DNA of 64,000 nt from Sphingomonas edaphi (GTDB lineage: Bacteria; Pseudomonadota; Alphaproteobacteria; Sphingomonadales; Sphingomonadaceae). The position numbers were made by a program, and so were the translations under genes. Positions 52,321 through 61,214 of this stretch are shown here, one piece after another. Position 1 is the stretch's first letter. Every line of letters starts with the position of its first letter. The notes under the pieces were generated by a model. It saw only the letters and a program-made list of their open reading frames with translations. It was not told the DNA's origin and did not search any database. The stretch is taken from positions 1,178,001 to 1,242,000 of the forward strand of contig NZ_QXTF01000001.1 in assembly GCF_003583725.1 (NCBI RefSeq). Reading direction: 5' to 3'.

Positions 52321-52925
52321 CCGGAGACAACCGGGGCCTCGGACCAACTGTTTCACGTGAAACATTAGAAAAGCTTGACGCTTTCGTCGGTCTTCTATTG
52401 CACGAAAATCAGAAGCAGAACCTGATTTCACCGGACAGTGTCGAACATCTCTGGGATCGGCACATTCTCGACGGCGCTCAACTGTTCACCTTGGCGGGGC
52501 GGGCGGGCCGTTGGGCAGACATAGGATCAGGACCCGGTTTGCCCGGAATGGTCATCGCCATTCTGGGGGGCACACCCATGACACTGATCGAACCCCGTAA
52601 GCTAAGAGCCGATTTTCTGCGTAGGTGCGTCTCCGAGCTCGGAATGACCGAAGTGAAGGTCGCCGATACCAAGGTTGAGCGCCTCGGGGCAAAGTTCGAC
52701 ATCATTACTGCCCGGGCAGTCGCCAAGCTGGACCGACTGTTCGAAATGGCGGGCCATTTGGCCCATGATAAGACGAAATGGGTGCTTCCGAAGGGCCAGT
52801 CGGTGAAATCGGAACTGGATGAGGCGCGCCGGACGTGGCAGGGTGAATTTCGTCTGGTGCCGAGCCAGACGCATCCTGATGCGGCCATCGTCGTTGCCGA
52901 ACACGTCAGGCGGAGGGGGAAGTGA
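52317..52925 (+). CDS. rsmG: 16S rRNA (guanine527-N7) methyltransferase RsmG
   Basis: The 202-residue protein has a Rossmann methyltransferase core: NLISPDSVEHLWDRHILDGAQL, WADIGSGPGLPGMVIA with SAM motif I, MTLIEPRKLRADFLR and FDIITARAVAKLDRL. It methylates G527 of 16S rRNA. The codons for TVSRET (52347-52364) contain a perfect parS, so this segment is constrained by both translation and ParB binding. It is coupled to mnmG upstream and parA downstream. Confidence 0.95.
   Translation: MTGDNRGLGPTVSRETLEKLDAFVGLLLHENQKQNLISPDSVEHLWDRHILDGAQLFTLAGRAGRWADIGSGPGLPGMVIAILGGTPMTLIEPRKLRADFLRRCVSELGMTEVKVADTKVERLGAKFDIITARAVAKLDRLFEMAGHLAHDKTKWVLPKGQSVKSELDEARRTWQGEFRLVPSQTHPDAAIVVAEHVRRRGK
52349..52364. 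promoter_or_regulatory. parS: Perfect parS site inside the rsmG coding sequence
   Basis: TGTTTCACGTGAAACA is an exact 16-base match. It encodes part of TVSRET near the RsmG N-terminus and lies about 560 bases before parA. Confidence 0.95.
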
Positions 52926-53710
52926 TGATCCGCATTGCTGTCGCCAACCAAAAGGGTGGGGTGGGCAAGACAACCACCGCCATCAACCTCGCGACGGCGT
53001 TGGCAGCGATCGGCTGGAAGGTTCTGCTCGTCGACCTCGATCCCCAGGGAAATGCTTCGACGGGCCTCGGCATTGGCCAGGCAGCCCGCGAACGATCCAG
53101 CTATGACGTTCTGATAGGCGAGGCAACGATCACTGAGGCCGCAGTTGCGACCAAGGTGCCGCGCCTCGACATTCTGCCGGCAACGGTCGACTTGTCGGGT
53201 GCTGAAGTCGAAATGGTGGGCATGGAAGATCGCACGCATCGCCTTGCCCAGGCGTTTGACGAAGTGCCCGCCGGGCGCTGGGATATCTGCTTACTCGATT
53301 GCCCGCCGTCGTTGGGGTTGCTGACCGTCAACGCGCTCGTGGCCTCACGGCAGCTGCTCGTGCCGCTGCAGTGCGAATTCTTTGCGCTGGAAGGGTTGAG
53401 CCAGCTTCTTCAAACGGTGGAACGCATCCGGGTTGCCTTCAATCCAGGGCTATCGATCCTCGGCGTTGCGCTGACCATGTTCGACCGCCGCAACAATTTG
53501 TCGCAGCAGGTTGCGGAGGATGTCCGCGCCTGCCTCGGCACGTCGGTGTTCGAGACGGTGGTACCCAGGAATGTGCGCCTGTCGGAGGCGCCAAGCCATG
53601 GGTTGCCTGCCCTGATCTACGATTTGAAATGCCCGGGTTCTGAAGCCTATATCCGGCTCGCCAGGGAAATTCTGGCGCGCTTGCCACAACTCGCCGCGGA
53701 GGCAGCATGA
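52925..53710 (+). CDS. parA: Chromosome-partitioning ATPase ParA
   Basis: The 261-residue Walker-type ATPase starts MIRIAVANQKGGVGKTTTAIN, with the deviant Walker A KGGVGKTT at residues 10-17. It has LLVDLDPQGNASTGLG, WDICLLDCPPSLGLL and VPLQCEFFALEGLSQL. ParA moves the origin by a gradient mechanism with ParB. A GTG at 52922 is also in frame; the ATG at 52925 has GGAGG eight bases upstream. It overlaps parB by four bases. Confidence 0.96.
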   Translation: MIRIAVANQKGGVGKTTTAINLATALAAIGWKVLLVDLDPQGNASTGLGIGQAARERSSYDVLIGEATITEAAVATKVPRLDILPATVDLSGAEVEMVGMEDRTHRLAQAFDEVPAGRWDICLLDCPPSLGLLTVNALVASRQLLVPLQCEFFALEGLSQLLQTVERIRVAFNPGLSILGVALTMFDRRNNLSQQVAEDVRACLGTSVFETVVPRNVRLSEAPSHGLPALIYDLKCPGSEAYIRLAREILARLPQLAAEAA

Positions 53711-54576
53711 AGAAGGCCACCGGGCTGGGCAGGGGACTCAGTGCGTTGATCGACGATGCAGTTCGGCCCGCGAAACCGGAGACCGCATCGGGTGCCGGCG
53801 TGCGCGAAATCGAAGTCGGTCGAATTCGCCCTAACCCCTTACAGCCGCGCAAGAATTTCGACGAAGCCGCAATTGACGAGCTTGCAGCTTCGATCCGGGA
53901 ACGAGGCCTGTTGCAGCCCATCCTCATTCGTGCCGTGGACGGCGGTTTTGAAATTATTGCCGGCGAGCGGCGCTGGCGGGCCGCGCAGAAGGCGCAGCTT
54001 CATCAAATCCCGGCAATCGTCCGGGAATTCGATGAATCCGTCACCGCTGAGATTGCGCTAATCGAGAATATCCAGCGCCAAGATCTCAATGCGATTGAGG
54101 AAGCAGAGGGCTACAAGCAACTTATCGGTCGCTATGGCCACAGCCAAGACGCGGTTGGGAAGCTCGTTGGCAAGTCGCGGAGCCATGTAACAAACCTGCT
54201 TCGCCTGCTTGATCTGCCGGATGGCGTAAAACAGATGCTGTTGCGAGGCGATATCAGCATGGGCCACGCCCGAGCAGTCGCATCCGCGCCTGACGCCGAA
54301 CAGCTTGCAAGCCAAATTGTGCGTGGCGGGTTGTCGGTCCGCCAAGCGGAGCAATTGGCAAAGCAGGGAAAGTCCGCTGCCGCCAAATCCGTCCCTGCAC
54401 CGGACGGTCGGCCGGTGGACGCCGATCTGGCGGCGCTCGAGCGTCAGTTGGGCGACTTGCTTGGCCTTCGGGTCAAGGTAGCGCACGGCAAGGCTGGTGG
54501 GACGGTGGCGCTTCACTACAGCTCGCTCGATCAGCTTGACCTGATCTGCCAGCGGCTCAGCGGCGAGCCAATCTGA
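53707..54576 (+). CDS. parB: Chromosome-partitioning protein ParB
   Basis: The 289-residue CTPase clamp has a ParA-interacting N-terminus (KKATGLGRGLSALID). The CTP-binding box GERRWRAAQ (Gly86-Arg89) and IENIQRQDLNAIEEAEGYKQLI follow. A helix-turn-helix then recognises parS (VGKLVGKSRSHVTNLLRLLDLP), and a C-terminal dimerisation domain ends the protein. Both parS sites in this window are within 3.3 kb. It converges with holA across nine bases without a clear terminator. Confidence 0.96.
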   Translation: MKKATGLGRGLSALIDDAVRPAKPETASGAGVREIEVGRIRPNPLQPRKNFDEAAIDELAASIRERGLLQPILIRAVDGGFEIIAGERRWRAAQKAQLHQIPAIVREFDESVTAEIALIENIQRQDLNAIEEAEGYKQLIGRYGHSQDAVGKLVGKSRSHVTNLLRLLDLPDGVKQMLLRGDISMGHARAVASAPDAEQLASQIVRGGLSVRQAEQLAKQGKSAAAKSVPAPDGRPVDADLAALERQLGDLLGLRVKVAHGKAGGTVALHYSSLDQLDLICQRLSGEPI

Positions 54577-54585
54577 CTTGACGCC

Positions 54586-55608
54586 TTAGCGCCGCCGGGC
54601 ACCTGCCCGAGCAAGCGTGATCATCGTTTCGCCCAACGCCGTCTCTGTATCCACACCACTGAAGATCAGCTGCCGTTCAAGGGTTGCGACGCGCGACGCC
54701 GCCTCCGCGATGCGGGCAGCTGACCAATTAGTCAGGAGCCGCTGGAGTAATGGTTTATCCTTCCAGAACAACGATTTACCCATTGACGTCAAGGCGGCAT
54801 CGATACTCTCGCCTTGCTCCACCCGGGTCCGCAAGGGCGCGATCATAAGCAATCGCCGCTGCAATGCGCGGAGCGCCGGTATAGCTTCCCCGCCACCTTG
54901 AGGCATGCGTGCCAACTCGTCGAGCAGCTCTTCCATCTTCCCGCCGAGCGCGAGATCGCCGAGCTTCATGAGGTTACCCTCCGCGCTGTCTGCGCCGAGC
55001 AGGTCGATCGTCAAATGATCAAGTTCCATTTGTTCGACGGGCGACGCGCCCAGAAACAGGGCGAACTTTTTAATCTCTTGAGCGGCGATGGCTTGGTTGC
55101 TGTTGGACGCCGACGCGATCCGTTGGGCGACATCCGGGCTGGCCCGCAGCCCGGCTTGGTGCGCCAGTTCCGCGACCACCCGCTCCATGTCACGGCCCTC
55201 TGGGACATACGAGATATGCGACAAGGCCAGCCGATGAGACTCAGCCAATTTCAACAAGGGGGAAGACTTCCGCAGCTGGCCAGCCAGCGCGATTACTGCG
55301 CTTTCACTTGCAGGCGTTTCCAGCAGTGCTTCAACGCCCTCCGAAATCTCATCGCCGGCTGGCTCGATCCAGATAGCGCGCTTGCCCCCGAATAATGCCA
55401 TCGCGCCCGCCTCATCGGCCAGCGCTGCGGGGTCCGACTTCACGGCCTGCCCCATGACGATGAACTTCTCCGCGTCTCCAAGGCCTTTAAGCAATTGGAT
55501 AGCAAGCGAACGAGACCCTGCTTCATCGGGTCCATGGAACAAGTAGAAGCGGATCGCCGGGTCCGGCCGATCGAGCGCGCGAGACAGGTTGGCCTTGACG
55601 GCCTTCAT
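54586..55608 (-). CDS. holA: DNA polymerase III delta subunit
   Basis: The clamp-loader subunit that opens the sliding clamp. The 340-residue protein is typical of alphaproteobacterial HolA: IRFYLFHGPDEAGSRSLA at the N-terminus, ALFGGKRAIWIEPAG, SRLEALE-like helical regions such as RIASASNSNQAIAAQEIKKFALFLG, and GMLTALQ-type C-terminal helices. Its ATG overlaps the lptE stop by four bases; it is the last gene of leuS, lptE, holA. Confidence 0.9.
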   Translation of the reverse strand: MKAVKANLSRALDRPDPAIRFYLFHGPDEAGSRSLAIQLLKGLGDAEKFIVMGQAVKSDPAALADEAGAMALFGGKRAIWIEPAGDEISEGVEALLETPASESAVIALAGQLRKSSPLLKLAESHRLALSHISYVPEGRDMERVVAELAHQAGLRASPDVAQRIASASNSNQAIAAQEIKKFALFLGASPVEQMELDHLTIDLLGADSAEGNLMKLGDLALGGKMEELLDELARMPQGGGEAIPALRALQRRLLMIAPLRTRVEQGESIDAALTSMGKSLFWKDKPLLQRLLTNWSAARIAEAASRVATLERQLIFSGVDTETALGETMITLARAGARRR

Positions 55609-56099
55609 CGTCCCGGTGCGCGATTGCGCATGAACAGCGCTAGACGCGCGACCATCTGGTCGGCAACGACTTGCGACAGCCGCTCCTGAGCGGTCTGCTC
55701 GGCGGCAACCGTCGCATATTCGCTGCTGACTACGTCGATCCCCGCGTCCGAGCCGGCAGTCGCGTCGAGCACCACCTCACCGGTCGACAGTTTGACCAGG
55801 CGGTAGCGGGCGCGCAATGTTCGGCGCTCCCGCGAGACGGAACTGTCGCCGCGTATGCCAAAGCCGGTCAAATCGTCGTCGAGCTCGACATCCAGGCGGT
55901 ATGCCGCGCTAACGGGCTCGCCGCCCAACCGGTCAACTAGTGCATTGCGGACAAGCCAGCCGGCCCGCTCGGGAATCGGTGCGACCTGCACCGCCGACAG
56001 GCTCGTCGCAACAACACCGGTCGATCCTCCCGCATACATCGGCTGGAGGCCGCATCCCCCGAGCGTCAGCAAGGCAGCAAGAGCGAGTACGCGGGTCAT
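55605..56099 (-). CDS. lptE: LPS-assembly lipoprotein LptE
   Basis: The 164-residue lipoprotein has a lipobox [12 protein letters not shown] with the acylated Cys16, then a conserved alternation of strands ([50 protein letters not shown]). LptE plugs the LptD barrel for outer-membrane LPS insertion. Assignment rests on the lipobox, the YAGG opening and its usual place between leuS and holA. It overlaps leuS by four bases. Confidence 0.88.
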   Translation of the reverse strand: MTRVLALAALLTLGGCGLQPMYAGGSTGVVATSLSAVQVAPIPERAGWLVRNALVDRLGGEPVSAAYRLDVELDDDLTGFGIRGDSSVSRERRTLRARYRLVKLSTGEVVLDATAGSDAGIDVVSSEYATVAAEQTAQERLSQVVADQMVARLALFMRNRAPGR

Positions 56100-58621
56100 G
56101 TGACGATATTGACCAAGCGGTCAGGAACCACAATCACCTTGCGCGGGCTTGCACCGTTCAGCTGCGACTGCACCTTTGGCAAGGCCAGCGCCAATGCCTC
56201 GGCCTCGTCCCTTGGAAGGCCCCTCGGCGCGGCCAGCGTATCGCGCAGCTTGCCGTTAATCTGCACGGCGATGGTCACTTCCTGTTCGACTAGCAACGCC
56301 GGGTCGAAGACAGGCCACGTCGCATCGGCGATCATGCCCTGTTCGCCGCGTGCGGCCCAAGCTTCCTCGGCAAGGTGCGGCGCACCTGGCGCGACTAGCA
56401 ACAACAAGGTGCGGATCGACTCGTCGCGGGTAGCGGACGGTTTTGCCTTCTCGATGGCGTTGGTCAGCTCGTACAGTGCGGCGACCGACTTGTTGAATTG
56501 CAGGCCCTCGAATGCCTCGCCGACGGCGGCCACCGTGCGATGGCGCTTTCGCTGTAGGGCTTTGTCCTCGCCTTGATTGCCGGTCGGGGCCATGGCTAGC
56601 CGCCAAACGCGCTGGACGAAACGCGCCGCGCCTTCGATGCCACCTTCGGACCACTCAAGATCACGTTCCGGCGGTGAATCCGACAGCATGAACCAGCGAA
56701 CCGCGTCGGCGCCGTAGCGCGCCAGTATGGGCTCCGGATCCACCGTGTTCTTTTTCGATTTGGACATTTTCTCGACGCGGCCGCGGGTAACGCCCGCGCC
56801 TGTTGCCCGCTCGATCAGCGTACCGCCTTCACCGACATCGATCTCTTCGGGATTGAGCCAGCGGCCGTCGGCGCTCTGGTAGGTTTCGTGAGTCACCATC
56901 CCTTGAGTGAAGAGCCCGCGGAACGGTTCCTTGACCGAAATCTTACCCATCCGCTGCAGCGCACGGGTCCAGAAGCGCGCGTAGAGCAAATGAAGAATCG
57001 CGTGCTCCACGCCGCCGATATACTGGCCGACAGGGAGCCATTTCTCTGCCTCGGCCCGGTCGAACGGAAGGTCGGTAGGTTGGCTGGCGAATCGGATAAA
57101 GTACCAGCTGGAATCGACGAAAGTGTCGAGAGTGTCGGTCTCGCGCCGGGCCCGAGTCCCGCAACGCGGGCAATCGACCCTGCCCCAAGTCGGGTGCCGG
57201 TCGAGCGGGTTGCCCGGAATATCGAAGGCAACGTCCTCGGGCAGGACAACCGGCAATTGCTCACGCGGGACGCCGACCGGCCCGCAGGATTCGCAATGAA
57301 TAACAGGGATCGGCGTCCCCCAGTAACGCTGTCTCGAAACACCCCAGTCGCGCAGGCGATACTGCACCTTGCCTTGGCCCCAGCCTGCGGCTTCGGCGCG
57401 CCGCACGATTTCGGCGGTGGCCTGTGCGGTGGTGAGCCCGTCGAGGAATTGCGAATTGACCGCTATGCCGTCGCCGCCCTCGGCCTCGACGACCGGCGCG
57501 TTCGCATCGTCGATCGACGCCGCGACGACGCGACGGATCGGCAAATGATACTTCTTGGCAAATTCGAAATCGCGCGCGTCATGGGCGGGTACGCCGAACA
57601 GCGCGCCGGTGCCGTAATCCATCAGCACGAAGTTTGCGATCCACACAGGCAGGCGCCAGTCGGGATCCAGCGGGTGGATGACTTCCAGTCCGGTATCGAA
57701 GCCCAGCTTCTCCGCCGTTTCGACCTCGGCGGCGCTCGTCCCACCGGCCCGCGCCTTGCGGACGAAATTGGCAACTGCGGGATTGTCCGCGGCAAGAGCC
57801 TCGGCAATCGGATGCCCCGGTGAAATGGCGACGAAGCTTGCACCGAAAATGGTGTCTGGACGCGTGGTGAAGACATCGACGTCGCAATTCGCGCCGCCAG
57901 GCGGGTTGCCGGCAAGGCGGAAGCAGAATTGCAGCCCCTGGCTACGGCCGATCCAGTTTTCCTGCATCAGCCGGACCTTGTCGGGCCACTCGTCGAGCGT
58001 TTTCAGCCCGTCGAGCAACTCCTCGGCGAAATCGGTTATCTTCAGGAACCACTGGCTCAGCTTCTTGCGTTCGACCGGCGCCCCGGATCGCCAGCCCTTG
58101 CCGTCGATCACCTGCTCGTTGGCCAGCACGGTCATGTCAACCGGGTCCCAGTTGACCTCGCTTTCCTTGCGGAAGACCAGGCCGTGCTCCATCAGGTCCA
58201 GAAACAGCGCTTGCTCGTGGCCGTAGTAATCAGGTTCGCAGGTCGCCAGTTCGCGGCTCCAGTCGAGCGCAAAGCCGATCCGCTGCAGCTGCTCGCGCAT
58301 CGCGGCGATGTTGGCGCGGGTCCAGGTGCCCGGATGCACCTTCTTCTCCATCGCGGCGTTTTCGGCAGGCATGCCGAATGCGTCCCAGCCCATCGGGTGC
58401 AACACCTCAAATCCCTGCATCCGGCGAAACCGGGCCAGCACGTCGCCCATCGTGTAGTTGCGGACATGGCCCATATGGATGCGCCCCGACGGATAGGGAA
58501 ACATCTCCAGCACATAGGATTTGGGCTTGGGCGAATTGCTGTCGGCATGAAAACTCCCGGCATCCGCCCAGCGCTGCTGCCAGCGCCGGTCGGCAACCGC
58601 CGGGTCGAAGCGGTCGGTCAT
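56096..58621 (-). CDS. leuS: Leucine--tRNA ligase
   Basis: The 841-residue class I synthetase has the HIGH-type motif [14 protein letters not shown] (residues 47-60), FAMPAENAA-like [12 protein letters not shown], a CP1 editing insert ([33 protein letters not shown]), and [12 protein letters not shown]. The C-terminal anticodon-binding and leucyl domains follow, ending VNIVT. It leads leuS-lptE-holA, all coupled by ATGA overlaps, 12 bases downstream of the DUF3576 gene. Confidence 0.97.
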   Translation of the reverse strand: MTDRFDPAVADRRWQQRWADAGSFHADSNSPKPKSYVLEMFPYPSGRIHMGHVRNYTMGDVLARFRRMQGFEVLHPMGWDAFGMPAENAAMEKKVHPGTWTRANIAAMREQLQRIGFALDWSRELATCEPDYYGHEQALFLDLMEHGLVFRKESEVNWDPVDMTVLANEQVIDGKGWRSGAPVERKKLSQWFLKITDFAEELLDGLKTLDEWPDKVRLMQENWIGRSQGLQFCFRLAGNPPGGANCDVDVFTTRPDTIFGASFVAISPGHPIAEALAADNPAVANFVRKARAGGTSAAEVETAEKLGFDTGLEVIHPLDPDWRLPVWIANFVLMDYGTGALFGVPAHDARDFEFAKKYHLPIRRVVAASIDDANAPVVEAEGGDGIAVNSQFLDGLTTAQATAEIVRRAEAAGWGQGKVQYRLRDWGVSRQRYWGTPIPVIHCESCGPVGVPREQLPVVLPEDVAFDIPGNPLDRHPTWGRVDCPRCGTRARRETDTLDTFVDSSWYFIRFASQPTDLPFDRAEAEKWLPVGQYIGGVEHAILHLLYARFWTRALQRMGKISVKEPFRGLFTQGMVTHETYQSADGRWLNPEEIDVGEGGTLIERATGAGVTRGRVEKMSKSKKNTVDPEPILARYGADAVRWFMLSDSPPERDLEWSEGGIEGAARFVQRVWRLAMAPTGNQGEDKALQRKRHRTVAAVGEAFEGLQFNKSVAALYELTNAIEKAKPSATRDESIRTLLLLVAPGAPHLAEEAWAARGEQGMIADATWPVFDPALLVEQEVTIAVQINGKLRDTLAAPRGLPRDEAEALALALPKVQSQLNGASPRKVIVVPDRLVNIVT

Positions 58622-58633
58622 GGTTGCGACGCC

Positions 58634-59068
58634 TTACCCGCCGACGGTCGTGCGGCGAAGGTCGCGAGCGCGGGTCAGGATGATGTCTTCAAGCTTCTGT
58701 ACGGTTGCCGCTGCGACCGGCGCATCGACCCACGAGCCGCCCTGATTGACTTGGCGGCTAGCCGCGACGCGAAGCGCATCGGCGCGCAGGTCCTGGTCGA
58801 GGATCGAAACAGTCAGCTTGACGCGCTCGCCGGGGGTGCGCGGATTGCTATACCAGTCGGTCACGATGACCCCGCCGTTGGAATCGGCCGTCACTAGCGG
58901 AGCGAAGGACAGCGTGTCGACTGCGGCTCGCCACAGGTAGCTGTTCACGCCGATCATCGTCATCTTCGACGGCGCCAGCTGGGTCGGGACGTCCCGGTTC
59001 TTCGAACAACCGGTCAGGGCAACGCCGGCAGCGATCACGGCGGCGACGGTAAAGGTGAGGCGGGACAT
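58634..59068 (-). CDS. DUF3576 lipoprotein
   Basis: The 144-residue lipoprotein has a signal peptide with lipobox VALTGCSKN and a DUF3576 body: IGVNSYLWRAAVDTLSFAPL, GGVIVTDWYSNPRTPGER, VKLTVSILDQDLRADALRVA, and the Gly/Thr-rich end RRTTVGG. The ATG at 59068 has AGAGAG upstream; the frame is open to 59209. The function is unknown. Placement directly upstream of leuS-lptE suggests an envelope role (inference). Confidence 0.88.
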   Translation of the reverse strand: MSRLTFTVAAVIAAGVALTGCSKNRDVPTQLAPSKMTMIGVNSYLWRAAVDTLSFAPLVTADSNGGVIVTDWYSNPRTPGERVKLTVSILDQDLRADALRVAASRQVNQGGSWVDAPVAAATVQKLEDIILTRARDLRRTTVGG

Positions 59069-59252
59069 GCGGTCTCTCTTCGATGTGAGGCTCTTCGTAG
59101 AGGCGTTATAGATGCTAGCCCCGTCCCGGCAAGCGACAGATTTTAGGACAGTGGCGGACTCGTTTGTGGACTCTCGGCAACAGGCGTATGCTGAATCGAC
59201 TCCGGTCATGGAACCGACAGGTTCCCGGGGCTATATCCCCAGGCGAACGGGA

Positions 59253-59978
59253 GTGTGTTTTACGGTGTTCAGCAGGGTGGCAACATCGGGAGGGAAGGCG
59301 GCGCTGGCGCTTGCAACCATGGCGTTCGTCATGACTCCCGCTATCGGACTTGCCGCCGCCGCAAAGAACCGTCCGCCTGCCATCGCGTTGAGTTTCGACA
59401 AGATTTCGTCCTTCACTCCCGCCGGGGCCGACCCGCGTCTGGCCGCGATGTTTGCGGGACGAGAGTCGTCGATGTCCGATTTCCGCTTCACGCCCGCCGC
59501 GGCCAAGGGGCGTCCGAGCCAGCTGCGAGTCGCGGTGCGGGCCAGCGGTCCGACGAGGCCGGCCCGTCCGGTCGATGTTGCGGTAGCGGCTCCGCTCAGC
59601 AGTCTAGCACCGACCCGTTATGACCTTGGCATGGCGGTCGGCTGGAAACGGCTCGCGGTTTCTGGTGACGTTTCGCGCACCAGCAGTCCGGATCCAGTGA
59701 TCGGTACGCGGGAAAGCGCGATCGTCGGAGTTAGCTACAATCTCAAGAAGTTCACTGGCCGCGTCGCGGTCGGGGGCGAGCGCAACGATAGCCGAGTTGC
59801 TGCCCTGACTCGGCCGGACAGCGTGTCGGTCGATGTCGGTGGCGCCTACAGCATAAGTCGCAACATCGCGCTAACCGGCGGCGTCCGTTACAAGATCGAA
59901 CGCGACCAGGTCCCGGCGCTTGCCGACGACCATCGCGACAGTAAGGCCGTCTACGTCGGCACGGCATTCAAGTTTTAA
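59253..59978 (+). CDS. Outer-membrane beta-barrel-like exported protein
   Basis: About 241 residues from a GTG at 59253; other starts are the GTG at 59265 and an ATG at 59208, so the N-terminus is uncertain. A hydrophobic signal (AALALATMAFVMTPAIGLAAA) is followed by a linker rich in Ala and Pro, then alternating strands (YDLGMAVGWKRLAVSGDVSR, IVGVSYNLKKFTGRVAVGGE, ISRNIALTGGVRYKIER) and a terminal Phe in AVYVGTAFKF. The aromatic C-terminus suits BAM-dependent insertion. The function is unknown. Its TAA shares TTAA with the convergent thiE-like stop. Confidence 0.65.
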   Translation: MCFTVFSRVATSGGKAALALATMAFVMTPAIGLAAAAKNRPPAIALSFDKISSFTPAGADPRLAAMFAGRESSMSDFRFTPAAAKGRPSQLRVAVRASGPTRPARPVDVAVAAPLSSLAPTRYDLGMAVGWKRLAVSGDVSRTSSPDPVIGTRESAIVGVSYNLKKFTGRVAVGGERNDSRVAALTRPDSVSVDVGGAYSISRNIALTGGVRYKIERDQVPALADDHRDSKAVYVGTAFKF

Positions 59979-60532
59979 TACTGGCCGTTGGTCTGGCTCA
60001 GCCAGGCATCAATCCCCGCCCAACCGTAGAAGCCCGCTTGCTCGCTTTGTAAGAAGAGTGCCCGGTTCATCCCGCCCAGTGCAATCACCCGGGCCGGGCA
60101 GTCGGCCAAAATCCGCCTGACCTCCTCGGGCGCTAACGGCGCACGATCGGGATGGGACCGCGTTGGAAAAATCGGCGAGAGAAAGATGAGCGATGCGCCG
60201 GCCCGGACCGCATCGCGGACTTCTTCCTCTGAGTGCGCAGAGCGCGAAAAGGATCGGTTTCCAGGGTCTCTGGCTGGATTGTGAATCAAGACGGCGCCGA
60301 CTTCGTCGCCCAGCACAACGTCTTCAGCCACCGCCATCTGCAAGTCGCGTTTCCTAGCGGCGGCCGCGATCTCATGCGCCAATTGCCGCCGCCGCTCCGC
60401 CCCAAGCCCGTAATGGCGGAAGACGATCCCCCCGCCTCGCGGCATCCGGCCGATGGCTTCGAACAGCCGGTCGCCCATCCGCTCGTCGGTCATCAGCCAT
60501 TCGCTCGGCCATCGGGGCTGGTTCGCTGCCAT
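59975..60532 (-). CDS. Divergent thiamine phosphate synthase / TenI-like protein
   Basis: The 185-residue protein resembles the ThiE/TenI fold: GIVFRHYGLGAERR, HSEEEVRDAVRAGASLIFLSPIFPTRSHPDR and RVIALGGMNR. The pyrophosphate-binding HxGQ motif of true ThiE is replaced by IHNPARD, so catalysis of thiamine phosphate synthesis is doubtful; TenI-like aromatase or a structural role is possible. It is monocistronic, divergent from the yggS-like gene by 22 bases. Confidence 0.72.
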   Translation of the reverse strand: MAANQPRWPSEWLMTDERMGDRLFEAIGRMPRGGGIVFRHYGLGAERRRQLAHEIAAAARKRDLQMAVAEDVVLGDEVGAVLIHNPARDPGNRSFSRSAHSEEEVRDAVRAGASLIFLSPIFPTRSHPDRAPLAPEEVRRILADCPARVIALGGMNRALFLQSEQAGFYGWAGIDAWLSQTNGQY

Positions 60533-60554
60533 GCGACTTTCTATAGCGCCCCCG

Positions 60555-61211
60555 ATGACCGATGCTGCAACCCGCCTCGCCGAAGTCCGCGATCAGATCG
60601 CGCGCGCGGCCAGAGCCGCCCAGCGCAATGCCGGGGACGTCACGCTAGTTGCCGTCAGCAAGCGGCACAACGTAGCGGCGATCGAGGACCTGATTGCGAG
60701 GGGCGTGACTGACTTTGGCGAGAACCGGGTTGCCGAAGCGGCGGAGAAATGGCCCGCGCTTCGGCAGGCGCATCCGGGAATCCGGTTGCACATGATCGGA
60801 CAACTGCAGTCGAACAAGGCTGCGGAGGCGGTCGAGTTGTTCGATGTCATTCATTCGCTCGACCGCGCATCCTTGCTCGAGGCGCTCGTCGCGGCCGGTG
60901 CGAAGGCAGGGCGCTATCCCATCGTTTATGTGCAGGTGAATATCGGTGGAGAGGGGCAGAAAGGCGGCGTAGCGATCGGCGGGCTCGGCGACCTGCTAGA
61001 CGCCGTTCGTGCCTCGCAGCTACCGCTCGCCGGCCTCATGGCCATGCCGCCTAAAGACTTGGAACCCGGACCTTTTTTTGCCCTGCTAGCCGATCTCTCG
61101 CGGCGTCATGGCGTCAAGGGGCTAAGCATGGGCATGTCGGGCGACTATCCGGTTGCGGTCATGCTCGGCGCAACTGCTGTCCGCGTCGGATCGGCGCTTT
61201 TCGGTGACTGA
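60555..61211 (+). CDS. YggS family pyridoxal phosphate homeostasis protein
   Basis: The 218-residue alanine-racemase-fold protein carries VTLVAVSKRHN with the PLP-binding Lys36, DFGENRVAEAAEKWPAL, LHMIGQLQSNKAAEAVELFDVIHSLDR, VNIGGEGQKGG and LSMGMSGDYPVAVMLGATAVRVGSALFG. YggS members bind PLP and tune its supply; no enzymatic activity is established. The ATG at 60555 is chosen over an extension to 60453. It converges with ribA with three bases between stops. Confidence 0.93.
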   Translation: MTDAATRLAEVRDQIARAARAAQRNAGDVTLVAVSKRHNVAAIEDLIARGVTDFGENRVAEAAEKWPALRQAHPGIRLHMIGQLQSNKAAEAVELFDVIHSLDRASLLEALVAAGAKAGRYPIVYVQVNIGGEGQKGGVAIGGLGDLLDAVRASQLPLAGLMAMPPKDLEPGPFFALLADLSRRHGVKGLSMGMSGDYPVAVMLGATAVRVGSALFGD

Positions 61212-61214
61212 TCG

